Shown here in pieces: positions 1-8,682 of a DNA stretch of 64,000 nt. Position 1 is the first letter of the stretch. Each line of letters starts with the position of its first letter. The stretch is from the NCBI RefSeq assembly GCF_001591365.1, contig NZ_BCUT01000001.1, forward strand, positions 930,001 to 994,000, given 5' to 3'. The position numbers and the translations under genes are program-made. The notes beneath the pieces were generated by a model. That model saw only the letters and a list, made by a program, of their open reading frames with translations. It was not told the origin of the DNA and made no database searches. The DNA comes from Variovorax paradoxus NBRC 15149. GTDB lineage: Bacteria > Pseudomonadota > Gammaproteobacteria > Burkholderiales > Burkholderiaceae_C.

Positions 1-888
1 CTCGCGCAGGAACGCGATCAGTTCCTGCGCCGCCACGTTGCGCATCGGCCCCGGCAGGTAGGCCAGCACCACGCGGCGCTCGACGCGCGGCTTCAAGAGC
101 GGCAGCACCACCAGTTCGGGGTCGCGCAGCAGCGTGGTGTAGAGCCGCGGCATCAGCCCCAGCGCCTGGCCACTGCGCACCAGCGCATAGAGCGTTTCGG
201 AATAGCTCACGCGGTAGGGCTCGGGGCCTTGCTCGAACTGCGCGCGCGCCGGGTTGCCGAGCGCCGGCATGCTGCCGCTCTCGAACAGCACCAGCCGTTC
301 CTTGCCGATGGCCTCCCAGCTCGCGTCCCCGGCCGCCGCCAGCGCATGGCCGCGGCGCACCACCAGCACCAGCGGATCGCGGAACAGGTCGACGCAGGCC
401 AGCCCGCCCGGCGGCTCGGTGATGGCGGCCACCGCCATGTCGAGCTGGCCGCTGCGCAGTTCGGCCAGCAAGGTGGTCGAAGGCGCATCGCGCCAGGCGA
501 TCTCGAGCTCGCGCGCGCCGGCCTGGAGGAACTCGCTGGCCGCGGCCATCACGCGCGCGCTGGCCGACGGGATCACGCCCACGCGCACGAAAGCCCGGCC
601 GCGCTGCACGGTGCTCTCGATGTCGCGCAGCGCCACCTCGAAGGTGTTGACCAGGAAATCGGTGCGCGCCAGCACCTCGGCGCCCACCGGCGTGAGCTCG
701 AGGCGGTGGGTGGAACGGGTCAGCAGCTCGGCGCCGAGCAGTTTTTCCATCTGCTTGATCGCGTTGCTGAGCGCCGGCTGGGTGATGGCCAGCCGGCGCG
801 CCGCGCGGCCGAAGTGCCCTTCTTCCACCAGCACAGAGAAGAACTGAAGCTGGCGCAGCGTGAGCGCCCGGAGCGGCAGGGAGGCCAT
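1..888 (-). CDS. LysR-family transcriptional regulator (C-terminus beyond window)
   Basis: This is a DNA-binding transcription regulator of the LysR family. The start at 888 begins MASLPLRALTLRQLQFF, followed by a winged helix-turn-helix (about residues 10-65, with ARRLAITQPALSNAIKQME) and a periplasmic-binding-like effector domain from about residue 90. The frame stays open to base 1 (296 codons), so only the last few residues of a usual 300-residue protein are missing. It is divergent from the adenosine deaminase/Bug pair, with an AT-rich 84-bp gap between them, so it probably controls that pair. The effector is not predictable from the sequence. Confidence 0.9.
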   Translation of the reverse strand, partial: MASLPLRALTLRQLQFFSVLVEEGHFGRAARRLAITQPALSNAIKQMEKLLGAELLTRSTHRLELTPVGAEVLARTDFLVNTFEVALRDIESTVQRGRAFVRVGVIPSASARVMAAASEFLQAGARELEIAWRDAPSTTLLAELRSGQLDMAVAAITEPPGGLACVDLFRDPLVLVVRRGHALAAAGDASWEAIGKERLVLFESGSMPALGNPARAQFEQGPEPYRVSYSETLYALVRSGQALGLMPRLYTTLLRDPELVVLPLLKPRVERRVVLAYLPGPMRNVAAQELIAFLRE

Positions 889-972
889 GGCGTTCCTGTT
901 ATCTATTCAATGAATCAAATTATAGAAATTCAAAATTTTGTTTATGAGGCGCCCTTGCCTAGACTGGCCGGC
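889..972. promoter_or_regulatory. AT-rich divergent promoter with palindromes
   Basis: This gap between the divergent LysR and deaminase genes is strikingly AT-rich for the window. It holds two small perfect palindromes: ATTCAATGAAT (905-915) and CAAAATTTTG (931-940). LysR proteins commonly bind such T-N11-A-type dyads between divergent genes. That this is the operator is an inference. Confidence 0.5.
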
Positions 973-2067
973 ATGACCCGCCCCGCCCCGCCGCCCCTCA
1001 CGCTGGAATCGATGCTGCATGCGATTCCCAAGGTGGAGCTGCACTGCCACCTGTTCGGCACGGTGCGCCACGAGACCTTCAAGCAGCTCAACCATCGCGC
1101 CGGCTCGCCGCTCGCGGCCGAGGAGATCGAAGGCTTCTACACGCGCGGCGAAAAACCGGTGGGCGTGCTGCGCGTGCTGCGCGCGCTCGATGCGCAGCTG
1201 GTGCGCAGCCCCGGCGACCTCTACCAGTTGACGCGCGAATACCTCGAGGACGCGGCGGCGCACAACGTGCGCTATGCCGAGTTCTTCTGGAACCCCACCG
1301 GCACGGTGCACGCCTCCGGCATCGCCTACCCGATGGCGCAGGGCGCGATCGTCCGCGCGATCCATGACGCGCAGCAGGAGTTCGGCATCACCGGCCGGCT
1401 CATTGCCGCGATCGACCGCGAGGCCAGCCCGGAAGCCGCCGTCGAGATGGTGGAATGGGTCAAGGCCCACCGCTGCGACGAGGTGATCGGCATCGGCATC
1501 GACTACCGCGAAGTCGACCGGCCGCCCGAACTCTTCGCGCGCGCCTATGCCGAGGCGCGGCGCGCGGGGCTCAAGGCCACCGCGCATGCGGGCGAGTTCG
1601 GCATGCCATGGACCAACGTACGCACCGCGCTCGACGTGCTGCAGGTCGACCGCATCGACCACGGCTACACGGTGGTCGACCAGCCCGATTTCGCGCGCCA
1701 GTGCGCCGAGCGCGGCGTGATCTTCACCGTGGTGCCCACCAACTCCTACTACCTGCGCACGCTGCCCCCGGAGCGCTGGGCGCTCGACCATCCCATCCGC
1801 CGCATGCCCGGCCTGGGCCTGCGCATCCATCCCAACACCGACGACCCGACGCTGCACAAGGTCACGCCCACCGAGGCCTGGCTGATGATGGCGCGCGACT
1901 TCGGCTTCGGGCTGGACGAGCTGCGCGGCTTCATGCACAACGGGCTCGAAGGCGCATGGATCGACGATACCCAGCGCCGCGCATGGCGCACGCAATGGAG
2001 CCGCGAGTTCGACACGCTGCGCGCCGGCCTTGCGCCGGTGCCGCAGCATCCCGCCCACCCGCAATGA
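973..2067 (+). CDS. Adenosine deaminase family protein
   Basis: This is a predicted metal-dependent purine (deoxy)nucleoside or adenine deaminase of the amidohydrolase superfamily, 364 residues. The N-terminal metal motif VELHCH (H24, H26), the downstream TAHAGE motif and a C-terminal HPNTDDPTL segment fit the A_deaminase fold (metal-binding His/Asp and catalytic Glu). The start at 973 gives the expected short lead before the first beta strand; Met at 1012 is an alternative. The last codon overlaps the next gene (ATGA), so the two are translationally coupled. Substrate within the family (adenosine, adenine or another aminopurine) cannot be fixed by eye. The family usually has a CPTSN-like motif and here it reads VPTNSY, so a variant substrate is possible. 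Confidence 0.85.
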   Translation: MTRPAPPPLTLESMLHAIPKVELHCHLFGTVRHETFKQLNHRAGSPLAAEEIEGFYTRGEKPVGVLRVLRALDAQLVRSPGDLYQLTREYLEDAAAHNVRYAEFFWNPTGTVHASGIAYPMAQGAIVRAIHDAQQEFGITGRLIAAIDREASPEAAVEMVEWVKAHRCDEVIGIGIDYREVDRPPELFARAYAEARRAGLKATAHAGEFGMPWTNVRTALDVLQVDRIDHGYTVVDQPDFARQCAERGVIFTVVPTNSYYLRTLPPERWALDHPIRRMPGLGLRIHPNTDDPTLHKVTPTEAWLMMARDFGFGLDELRGFMHNGLEGAWIDDTQRRAWRTQWSREFDTLRAGLAPVPQHPAHPQ

Positions 2068-3056
2068 ACCACGCCATGAACAACCCCCGCCGCCTTCTTC
2101 TTGCCGCCACCCTCTGCTCGATGCTGCCGATGGCGGCACTCGCGCAGGGCGCCTGGCCCACGGCCAAGCCGATCACGCTGATCGTTCCCTACACCGCGGG
2201 CGGCAGCGTGGACGTCAACGCGCGCCTCGTCGCCACGCGGCTGGGCGAGCGGCTGAAGCAGTCGGTGGTGATCGAGAACGTGAGCGGCGCGGGCGGCGCC
2301 ATCGGCGTGGCCAAGGCCGTGAACGCGGCGCCCGACGGCTACACGCTGGTGGTCGGGCCCGACAGCGCCATCGCCATCGGGCGGCTGGTCAACCCCTCGG
2401 CCTTCAAGTTCGATCCGCTCAAGGACCTGGCGCCGGTCGGGATGCTCAACACTGCGCCCATGGTGCTGGTGGCGCGGCCCGGCCTGGACGCCAACACCTA
2501 TGCCGACTTCGTCAAGCTCGCCAAGGCCAAGCCCGGCGCCTACAACTACGCCACCTCGGGCGTGGGCACGGTGCTGCAGCTGGCGATGGAACTGCTCAAG
2601 CAGCGCAGCGGCATCTTCGTGACCCATGTGCCCTACCGCGGCGGCGCCCAGATTGCCACCGACGTGATCGGCAACCAGGTCGACCTGGCGATGCTGGTCA
2701 GCACCAGCGCCATTCCGCATGTGGGCGGCGGCCGCCTGAAGGCGCTCGGCATCACCGGCAGCCAGCGCCTTGCCGCGCTGCCCAATGTGCCCACCTTCAA
2801 CGAGATGCCGGGCCTCAAGGGCTACGACATGGTGAGCTGGACCGGCATCTTCGCCCCCGCCCGCACCCCGCCGGCCGTCGTGGCCCGCCTCAACCAGGAA
2901 TTGAATGCCGTGCTCGCCGAGGAGCAGGTGCGGGCCAAGCTCAACGAACAGGGCGCCCTGCCCGGCAGCGGCACGCCCGAGCAGTTCGGCCAGTTCGTCC
3001 AGGCCGAATACGCCCGCAACCAGAAGATCGTGCAGTCGGCCAATATCAAGGAATAA
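2064..3056 (+). CDS. Bug-family (TctC) solute-binding receptor
   Basis: This is a periplasmic extracytoplasmic receptor of the tripartite tricarboxylate transporter type (Bug), 330 residues. It has an N-terminal signal peptide with a hydrophobic core followed by ALAQ, then the family hallmarks PITLIVPYTAGGSVD, VIENVSGAGG and PDGYTLVVG. The start overlaps the deaminase stop as ATGA; Met at 2076 is an in-frame alternative. No tctA/tctB membrane genes are nearby, as is usual for orphan Bug receptors of Burkholderiales. The pairing with a deaminase hints at a purine-like or carboxylated ligand, which is inference. Confidence 0.92.
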   Translation: MNHAMNNPRRLLLAATLCSMLPMAALAQGAWPTAKPITLIVPYTAGGSVDVNARLVATRLGERLKQSVVIENVSGAGGAIGVAKAVNAAPDGYTLVVGPDSAIAIGRLVNPSAFKFDPLKDLAPVGMLNTAPMVLVARPGLDANTYADFVKLAKAKPGAYNYATSGVGTVLQLAMELLKQRSGIFVTHVPYRGGAQIATDVIGNQVDLAMLVSTSAIPHVGGGRLKALGITGSQRLAALPNVPTFNEMPGLKGYDMVSWTGIFAPARTPPAVVARLNQELNAVLAEEQVRAKLNEQGALPGSGTPEQFGQFVQAEYARNQKIVQSANIKE

Positions 3057-3085
3057 GTCCGCCGCCCGGAGCTGGGCGCGGCCGG

Positions 3086-3526
3086 CTACTGCTCTTCGGG
3101 CCAGTCGCGGATGTAGGCCTTGAGCATCTTGTTCTCGAAGTTCTGGCTGTCCACCACCGCCTTGGCCACGTCGTAGAAGCTGATCACGCCCATCAGCATG
3201 CGCTTGTCCATCACGGGCATGTAGCGCGCGTGGCGCTCCAGCATGATGCGGCGGATTTCGTCGAGGTCGGTTTCGAGCGTGCAGGTCACGGGCGCATCGT
3301 CCATGGCCTTGCGCACCAGCGTGCCGCCCACCTGGCCGCCGTTGTCGACAATGGCCAGGATCACTTCCCTGAAGGTGAGCATGCCGACCAGGTCGCCGTG
3401 TTCCATGACCACCAGGGAGCCAATGTCCTTTTCCGCCATGGTCTTGACGGCTTCGGCCAGCAGGTCGTCAGGCGTGATGGTGAAGAGCGTGTTGCCCTTG
3501 ACGCGAAGGATGTCGCTGACTTTCAT
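3086..3526 (-). CDS. CBS-domain protein
   Basis: This 146-residue protein consists of two CBS motifs (a Bateman module) and little else. It starts MKVSDILRVKG, with repeats around residues 7-60 and 75-130 (VCTLETDLDEIRRIM appears at the start of the second with the upstream PVT). CBS pairs bind adenine nucleotides such as AMP, ATP or SAM and act as energy or redox sensors. The start at 3526 is chosen because AGGAG sits 8 bases upstream; an upstream in-frame Met lacks this. It is convergent with the Bug gene and divergent from metY. The partner it regulates is unknown. Confidence 0.88.
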   Translation of the reverse strand: MKVSDILRVKGNTLFTITPDDLLAEAVKTMAEKDIGSLVVMEHGDLVGMLTFREVILAIVDNGGQVGGTLVRKAMDDAPVTCTLETDLDEIRRIMLERHARYMPVMDKRMLMGVISFYDVAKAVVDSQNFENKMLKAYIRDWPEEQ

Positions 3527-3669
3527 CGTGTGCTCCTCTCGGAAATCGTTCTCGGCGGCGGTGCCGATTTGAATATAGCCCACAATCGGCGCCGACTCCC
3601 ACGCCCATGTTGCGCGCGCATGATTAGCAGACGTAACGGGGCATTGCGAACGAACCCAGAAAGGCTCCC

Positions 3670-4986
3670 ATGCCCGGCTACTCCGACCCCGGCTTCGACA
3701 CCCTGGCGCTGCACGCCGGCGCCGCGCCCGACCCCGCCACCGGCGCGCGGGCGGTGCCGATCCACCTCACCACCTCCTTCGTCTTCGAGTCGAGCGACCA
3801 TGCGGCGGCGCTCTTCAACCTGGAGCGCGCGGGCCACGTCTACTCGCGCATCAGCAATCCGACCAACGCGGTGCTCGAGCAGCGCGTTTCGGCGCTCGAA
3901 GGCGGCATCGGCGCCATTGCCACCGCCAGCGGCCAGGCCGCGCTGCACCTGTCGATCGCCACGCTCATGGGCGCGGGCTCCCACATCGTGGCAAGCACCG
4001 CGCTCTACGGCGGCTCGCAGAACCTGCTGCACTACACGATGCGGCGCTTCGGCATCGAAACCACCTTCGTGAAGCCCGGCGACCTGGACGGCTGGCGCGC
4101 CGCGATCCGGCCCGAAACCAAGCTGCTGTTCGGCGAAACCGTGGGCAACCCGGGCCTGGACGTGCTCGACATTCCCGCGGTGAGCGACATCGCGCACGCG
4201 GCCGGCGTGCCGCTGCTGGTCGACTCCACGCTCACCTCGCCCTATCTCATCAAGCCCTTCGACTGGGGGGCCGACCTGGTCTACCACTCGGCCACCAAGT
4301 TCCTCTCGGGCCATGGCACGGTGATTGGCGGGGTGGTGGTCGACGGCGGCAGCTTCGACTGGGAAAAATCGGGCAAATTCGCCGAGCTGACCCAGGCCTA
4401 TGACGGCTTTCACAACATGGTCTTCAGCGAGGAAAGCACGGTGGGCGCGTTCCTGCTGCGCGCCCGGCGCGAAGGGCTGCGCGACTTCGGCGCCTCGATG
4501 AGCCCGCACACGGCCTGGCTGATCCTGCAGGGCATCGAGACGCTGCCGCTGCGCATGGAGCGGCACATCGACAACACGCAGAAGGTGGTCGAGTTCCTCG
4601 CGAGCCACCCTTTCGTGTCGCGCGTGGGCCATCCGCTGATCGAATCGCACCCGAGCCATGCGCTGGCGCAGAAGCTGTTGCGCCACGGCGCACGCGGCGC
4701 CGGCGCGGTGTTCAGCTTCGACATCAAGGGCAGCCGCGCGCAGGGCAAGGCGTTCATCGAGGCGCTGAAGCTCTTCAGCCATCTGGCGAACGTGGGCGAC
4801 TGCCGCAGCCTGGTGATCCATCCGGCGAGCACCACGCACTTCCGCATGACCGACGAGGCGCTCGCGGGGGCCGGAATTTCCCAAGGGACGATCCGGCTTT
4901 CGATCGGGCTCGAGGACCCGGCCGATCTGATCGACGACCTGAAGCGTGCGCTCAAGGCTGCGGAAAAGGCGGGGGTCTCGGCATGA
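3670..4986 (+). CDS. metY: O-acetylhomoserine/O-succinylhomoserine sulfhydrylase
   Basis: This is a PLP-dependent enzyme of the Cys/Met metabolism family, 438 residues, which makes homocysteine from an activated homoserine and sulfide in methionine synthesis. The PLP-binding lysine is K210 in SATKFLSGHG. The phosphate-binding YSRISNPT (59-66), the GGSQNLL loop and the C-terminal HPASTTH motif are typical. The start at 3670 gives the expected N-terminus (SDPGFDTLALHAG), and AGAAAGG-like purines precede it. Direct sulfhydrylation (MetY/MetZ) is more likely than cystathionine gamma-synthase from the 438-residue length, but acetyl versus succinyl donor is not resolved. Confidence 0.87.
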   Translation: MPGYSDPGFDTLALHAGAAPDPATGARAVPIHLTTSFVFESSDHAAALFNLERAGHVYSRISNPTNAVLEQRVSALEGGIGAIATASGQAALHLSIATLMGAGSHIVASTALYGGSQNLLHYTMRRFGIETTFVKPGDLDGWRAAIRPETKLLFGETVGNPGLDVLDIPAVSDIAHAAGVPLLVDSTLTSPYLIKPFDWGADLVYHSATKFLSGHGTVIGGVVVDGGSFDWEKSGKFAELTQAYDGFHNMVFSEESTVGAFLLRARREGLRDFGASMSPHTAWLILQGIETLPLRMERHIDNTQKVVEFLASHPFVSRVGHPLIESHPSHALAQKLLRHGARGAGAVFSFDIKGSRAQGKAFIEALKLFSHLANVGDCRSLVIHPASTTHFRMTDEALAGAGISQGTIRLSIGLEDPADLIDDLKRALKAAEKAGVSA

Positions 4987-5019
4987 GGGCTTGCTTTTCG
5001 TTGTGTCGTGTTGTCCGTC

Positions 5020-5279
5020 GTTCAGGGCGCGCTCCCGCCGACGGGGTACCTTGCTCCGCGAATGTCCTCCGGCCTGCGGCCTCCTCCTTTATTTCGCTGC
5101 GCAAGGCACCCCATCAGCGGGAGCGTTATGCGGAGCGGTCGTTGATCAGCGGTGCACCCAGAGCGTGCCCTGGTGCACAGAGCATCGGGTGCTCCCCGCA
5201 GCGAAATCAAGGAGGAGGCCGAAGGCCGGGGGACATTCGCGGAGGGGAGTACCCGGTGATCTGTGCACGCACCCTGAAC
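5020..5279. repeat. Long imperfect inverted repeat between metY and hydrolase
   Basis: The 333-bp gap between metY and the hydrolase holds no convincing gene. It is dominated by two arms, about 5020-5110 and 5189-5279, that are near-identical when one is reverse-complemented. The shared cores are CTCCGCGAATGTCC, CGGCCTCCTCCTT and ATTTCGCTGCG. The arms also contain nested smaller hairpins (GGCCTGCGGCC, GGCCGAAGGCC). Because the arms mirror each other, both strands can spell a similar peptide, which is a by-product and not a gene. This looks like two head-to-head copies of a genomic interspersed element. Confidence 0.8.
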
Positions 5280-5319
5280 AACAGCGCCAAGAACAAGACG
5301 CCCCCGTGGAGCAACTGAC

Positions 5320-6132
5320 ATGAACTACACCGTCAACAGCCACGCCACCTACTGCTACACCGGCGGCAAGGCTTTCGATGCGAACAAGCCGACCGTGGTG
5401 TTCATTCACGGCGTACTCAACGACCACAGCGTGTGGATCCTGCAAAGCCGCTGGTTCGCCAACCACGGCTGGAACGTGCTGGCCGTCGACCTGCCCGGCC
5501 ACTGCAGGAGCGAAGGCCCGCCGCCCGCCAGCGTGGAAGACGCGGCGCAGTTCGTGCTCGCGCTGCTCGACGCGGCCGGCGTGCAGAAGGCTGTGCTCGT
5601 GGGCCACAGCTTCGGCTCGCTGATCGCGCTCGAGGCCGCCTCGCGCGCGCCCGAACGGGTGACCCATCTGGCAATGGTGGGCACCGCCTATCCGATGGCC
5701 GTGTCGCCCGCGCTGCTCGACGGCGCGCTCAACGATCCGCAGCGCGCCATCGCAATGGTCAACACCTTCTCGCATTCGCTGCTCGCGCCGCCGCCCTCCT
5801 CGCTTGGCCCCGGCACCTGGCTCTACGGCAGCTCGCGCGCGCTGATGCGGCGCGTGCTCGCGAGCAACCGCGATGCCAACGTGTTCCACATCGGCTTCAA
5901 GGCCTGCAACGACTACGCGAACGGCGAAAAAGCGATCGAAGCGGTGCAGTGCCCCGTGCTGTTCCTGCTCGGCGACGCCGACCAGATGACGCCGCCGCGC
6001 GCCACCAAGGCGCTGGTGGGCAAGGCCCGCAACGCCAAGGTGGTGACCGTGCATGCGGGCCACGCACTGATGAGCGAGGCGCCCGACGAAGTGCTGTTCG
6101 CGCTGCGCGACTTCATCGCCGCGCCCGCCTGA
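5320..6132 (+). CDS. Alpha/beta-fold hydrolase
   Basis: This is a soluble 270-residue serine hydrolase (esterase or lipase-like) with no signal peptide. The oxyanion-hole motif FIHG (28-31) is followed by the nucleophile elbow GHSFGS with S97. The acid is probably the Asp in LGDADQMTPP and the base is the His in HAGHALM near the C-terminus. Family members hydrolyse esters, lactones or C-C bonds, and the substrate is not evident. It follows the inverted repeat and is convergent with a Bug gene, with only about 10 bp between the stop codons. Confidence 0.88.
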   Translation: MNYTVNSHATYCYTGGKAFDANKPTVVFIHGVLNDHSVWILQSRWFANHGWNVLAVDLPGHCRSEGPPPASVEDAAQFVLALLDAAGVQKAVLVGHSFGSLIALEAASRAPERVTHLAMVGTAYPMAVSPALLDGALNDPQRAIAMVNTFSHSLLAPPPSSLGPGTWLYGSSRALMRRVLASNRDANVFHIGFKACNDYANGEKAIEAVQCPVLFLLGDADQMTPPRATKALVGKARNAKVVTVHAGHALMSEAPDEVLFALRDFIAAPA

Positions 6133-6142
6133 AGCGCCGCTT

Positions 6143-7126
6143 CTATTCCGCCGCGATGCCCGCGCGGTGCGCCAGCGCGCGGTAGCGGGAAATCTCGCCC
6201 TCCATCTGGCTGCGGAACGCCGCCGCGCCGATGACGACGGGCTCCATGCCCTGCGCGCGCAGCTGCGCCTGCAGGGCCGCGCTGCCCATCGTGGCCGTGA
6301 CGGCGCGCGCCAGTTTGTCGAGCACCGGTGGCGGCGTGTGCGCCGGCGCGGCAAAGCCGTACCAGGCGTCGAAGGTGGCATCGGGCAGCCCCTGCTCGGC
6401 CAGCGTGCGCACCTCCGGCAGCATGCTCGAGCGCGCCGCGCCCACGATGCCCAGGGCGCGCAGCTTGCCCGAGCGCACATGCGGCGCCACGGCCGCCACG
6501 GTGTCGATGCCGACCTCGATCTCGCCGCCGATCACCGCCATCGAACCCTGGCTGCTGCCCTTGTACGGAATGTCCTGCAGCTGGATGCCCGCGGCCAGCG
6601 CAAGCAGCTCGCCCGCGAGGTGCGGGCCCGAGCCGGCGCCGAAGGTGGCGTAGCGGATGCTCTTCGGCTTGGCCTTGGCGGCGGCGATGAGCTCGGGCAG
6701 CGAACGCCATGGCGTGCCCGCCCCCACCACCAGCACCAGCGGCGTGCGCGCAACGATGGCAATGGGCGCGAGGTCGCGCACCGGATCGTAGGGAAGCCTG
6801 GCGCGCAGCGCGGGGTTCACGCTGTAGCTGGTGGAGCCCGAGAGCAGCAGCGTGTAGCCGTCGGGCGCGGCCTTGGCGACCGCATCGGTGCCGATGATGG
6901 TGGCGGCGCCGGGCTTGTTGTCGATGACCACGGGCTGGCCGAGCCGCTCCGACAGGCCCTGGCCCATCGCGCGCGCGACGATGTCGGTGCCGCCGCCCGG
7001 CGGAAAGGGCACGACCAGCTTCACGGGCCTGTCGGGCCATTTTTCCTGCGCGGGCGCATGGAAGGCGACGAGCGCCAAGGTGCAGGCCAGCAGGCCACGA
7101 AGCCGATGGAAGAGAGCAGTTTTCAT
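6143..7126 (-). CDS. Bug-family (TctC) solute-binding receptor
   Basis: This is a periplasmic Bug receptor of 327 residues. The signal peptide runs MKTALFHRL, then a leucine-rich core ending HAPAQ. The mature part has the motifs [23 protein letters not shown] and PDGYTLLL. It lies 23 bp downstream of the M20 peptidase gene on the same strand, so the two probably form an operon. The receptor may then deliver the peptidase's substrate or a related acyl-amino acid. That link is inferred from position only, and no membrane permease genes are near. Confidence 0.92.
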   Translation of the reverse strand: MKTALFHRLRGLLACTLALVAFHAPAQEKWPDRPVKLVVPFPPGGGTDIVARAMGQGLSERLGQPVVIDNKPGAATIIGTDAVAKAAPDGYTLLLSGSTSYSVNPALRARLPYDPVRDLAPIAIVARTPLVLVVGAGTPWRSLPELIAAAKAKPKSIRYATFGAGSGPHLAGELLALAAGIQLQDIPYKGSSQGSMAVIGGEIEVGIDTVAAVAPHVRSGKLRALGIVGAARSSMLPEVRTLAEQGLPDATFDAWYGFAAPAHTPPPVLDKLARAVTATMGSAALQAQLRAQGMEPVVIGAAAFRSQMEGEISRYRALAHRAGIAAE

Positions 7127-7149
7127 TGGGGTTCGTCCAGAAAGAGAAA

Positions 7150-8571
7150 TCAGGCGGCCGCGGTGTGCGGCGTTTTACCGGCGGCCCACGGCGCGAGCCC
7201 CGGCTCGCCCAGGTCCCAGTAGAGGCCGGCCATGATCTGCAGGCCCTCGCGCGCCAGCGGCGCCAGCAGGTGCTCGTTGGGCGCGTGCTGCGCGCAGGCC
7301 GGGTAGGAATGCGGCACCCACAGCGTGGGCAGGCCCAGCAGGTCGGCAAAGACATCGTTGGGCAGCGAGCCCGCGAGGTTGGGCAGCAGGTCGACGCGCT
7401 GGCCGCTGCTCTTTTCGATGGAGCGCCGGGCCCAGTCGACCCAGGGGTTCTGCACGTCGAGCCGCGTGGCCGCGCCTTCGAGCGTGACCTTCACTTCCAC
7501 ATCGCCGAAACCATGCGCGCCGAGGTGGGCGCGCACGATGCTCGCGAGTTCGCGCCACGGCGTGCCGACCACGAAGCGCAGCTGGCAATGCGCCACCGCC
7601 TCGGACGGAATCGCATTGACGGGCCGCTGCGGCGAGCCGGCGCCGAGCGCGAGCACCTCGATGGTGTTCCACGCCACCAGCCGCTCGGCCGGGCGGAGGC
7701 CGGGCTCGCCCCAGCCTTCGTCGAGCGCGGGATCGTCGGCGCCACCGCCAATGGCGATATCGGCCAGCGCCTCGCGCACGCCCTGCGGAATTCCAGCCGG
7801 CCGCAAGGCCTCGACCAGGATGCGCCCGCGCGCATCCACCAGCGAGGCCACCGCATGGCTCAGCACGGTGGCAGGATTGGCGAGCACGCCGCCCCAGTTG
7901 CCCGAGTGGTAGCCCCGCGCCCTGGCGCGCAGCCGCAGGCTGAAGTTGACGGCGCCGCGCGAGCCCAGGAACAGCGTGGGCCGCGCGGCGCTCACGCGCG
8001 GCCCGTCGCTCGCGATGAACAGGTCGGCGCGCAGCCGCTCGCGCTGCTGCTCGCACACCGCATGCAGGCCCGGCGACGCGGCCTCTTCGCCGGTCTCGAT
8101 GAGCCAGGTGATGTTGTAGCCCAGGCGCCCGCCCCGCGCGCGCAGTGCGGCCGCCAGCCCGCCGAGCGCGATGCTGTGCTGGCCCTTGTTGTCGGCCGTG
8201 CCGCGCCCGTACCAGCGGTCGCCGCGCACGGTGAGCGCCCAGGGGCCGAGGCCTTCGTCCCACTGCGCGTCCTGCCCGCTCACCACGTCGCCGTGGCCAT
8301 AGCTCAGCACGGTGGGCAATGCAGGGTCTTCGATGCGGCGCGCGATCAGGAAGGGCCCGCCGCCCGCCACCGGGTTCTCGACGATCTCGCATTCGAAGCC
8401 CAGCGCGGCCAACGGCGGCACCAGCTCGTCGCGCAGGTAGGCGCCGAGCGCGGGCGTGGCGGCGCCGGTGTCGCTCTCGGTGCGGAAGGCGACGCGCCGC
8501 TGCAGGTCGGCAAAGAAGCCGCCGTCGTCGAAATAGGCGGCGGCCGCGGCAAGGCTCTCGGTACGTTGCAT
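7150..8571 (-). CDS. M20 family zinc peptidase/deacylase
   Basis: This is a 473-residue metallopeptidase of the M20 (ArgE/DapE/carnosinase) family, which removes amino acids or acyl groups from small peptides or N-acyl amino acids. The metal motifs are LSYGHGDVV (first His and Asp), [10 protein letters not shown] (bridging Asp) and [11 protein letters not shown] (catalytic Glu pair); a late His lies in PNEHLLA. The start at 8571 begins [14 protein letters not shown]. The length fits the larger dipeptidase-like M20 members. It is divergent from a LysR gene and upstream of a Bug receptor, suggesting a LysR-controlled peptide/amide scavenging unit. Confidence 0.87.
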   Translation of the reverse strand: MQRTESLAAAAAYFDDGGFFADLQRRVAFRTESDTGAATPALGAYLRDELVPPLAALGFECEIVENPVAGGGPFLIARRIEDPALPTVLSYGHGDVVSGQDAQWDEGLGPWALTVRGDRWYGRGTADNKGQHSIALGGLAAALRARGGRLGYNITWLIETGEEAASPGLHAVCEQQRERLRADLFIASDGPRVSAARPTLFLGSRGAVNFSLRLRARARGYHSGNWGGVLANPATVLSHAVASLVDARGRILVEALRPAGIPQGVREALADIAIGGGADDPALDEGWGEPGLRPAERLVAWNTIEVLALGAGSPQRPVNAIPSEAVAHCQLRFVVGTPWRELASIVRAHLGAHGFGDVEVKVTLEGAATRLDVQNPWVDWARRSIEKSSGQRVDLLPNLAGSLPNDVFADLLGLPTLWVPHSYPACAQHAPNEHLLAPLAREGLQIMAGLYWDLGEPGLAPWAAGKTPHTAAA

Positions 8572-8611
8572 GAGGGGATTTCCTGTTGGCGTGGGATGCA
8601 GCAAGTACAAG

Positions 8612-8673
8612 GCCTGCAGGGCAATGCTTCCAGCACCGAATTCGCAAGCTACTATTGCCTTCAAGGCAACGCT
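8612..8673. promoter_or_regulatory. Putative LysR operator: two repeated dyads
   Basis: Two copies of a 17-base element lie 45 bp apart (8612-8628 and 8657-8673), matching GCCTKCARGGCAAYGCT. The second contains a perfect 15-bp dyad TTGCCTTCAAGGCAA (8655-8669), only 13 bp before the LysR start. They sit in the divergent gap between the peptidase and LysR genes, as expected for an autoregulating LysR protein that also controls the peptidase/Bug pair. Confidence 0.65.
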
Positions 8674-8682
8674 CCAATCGCC

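Noticed and set aside
5022-5321. Similar peptides on both strands of the metY-hydrolase gap
   Set aside because: Explained by the inverted repeat arms mirroring each other, not by coding.
6131-6143. GAAGC-GCC-GCTTC hairpin between the hydrolase and Bug stops
   Set aside because: Stem of only 5 bp and no U-run; too weak to call a terminator.
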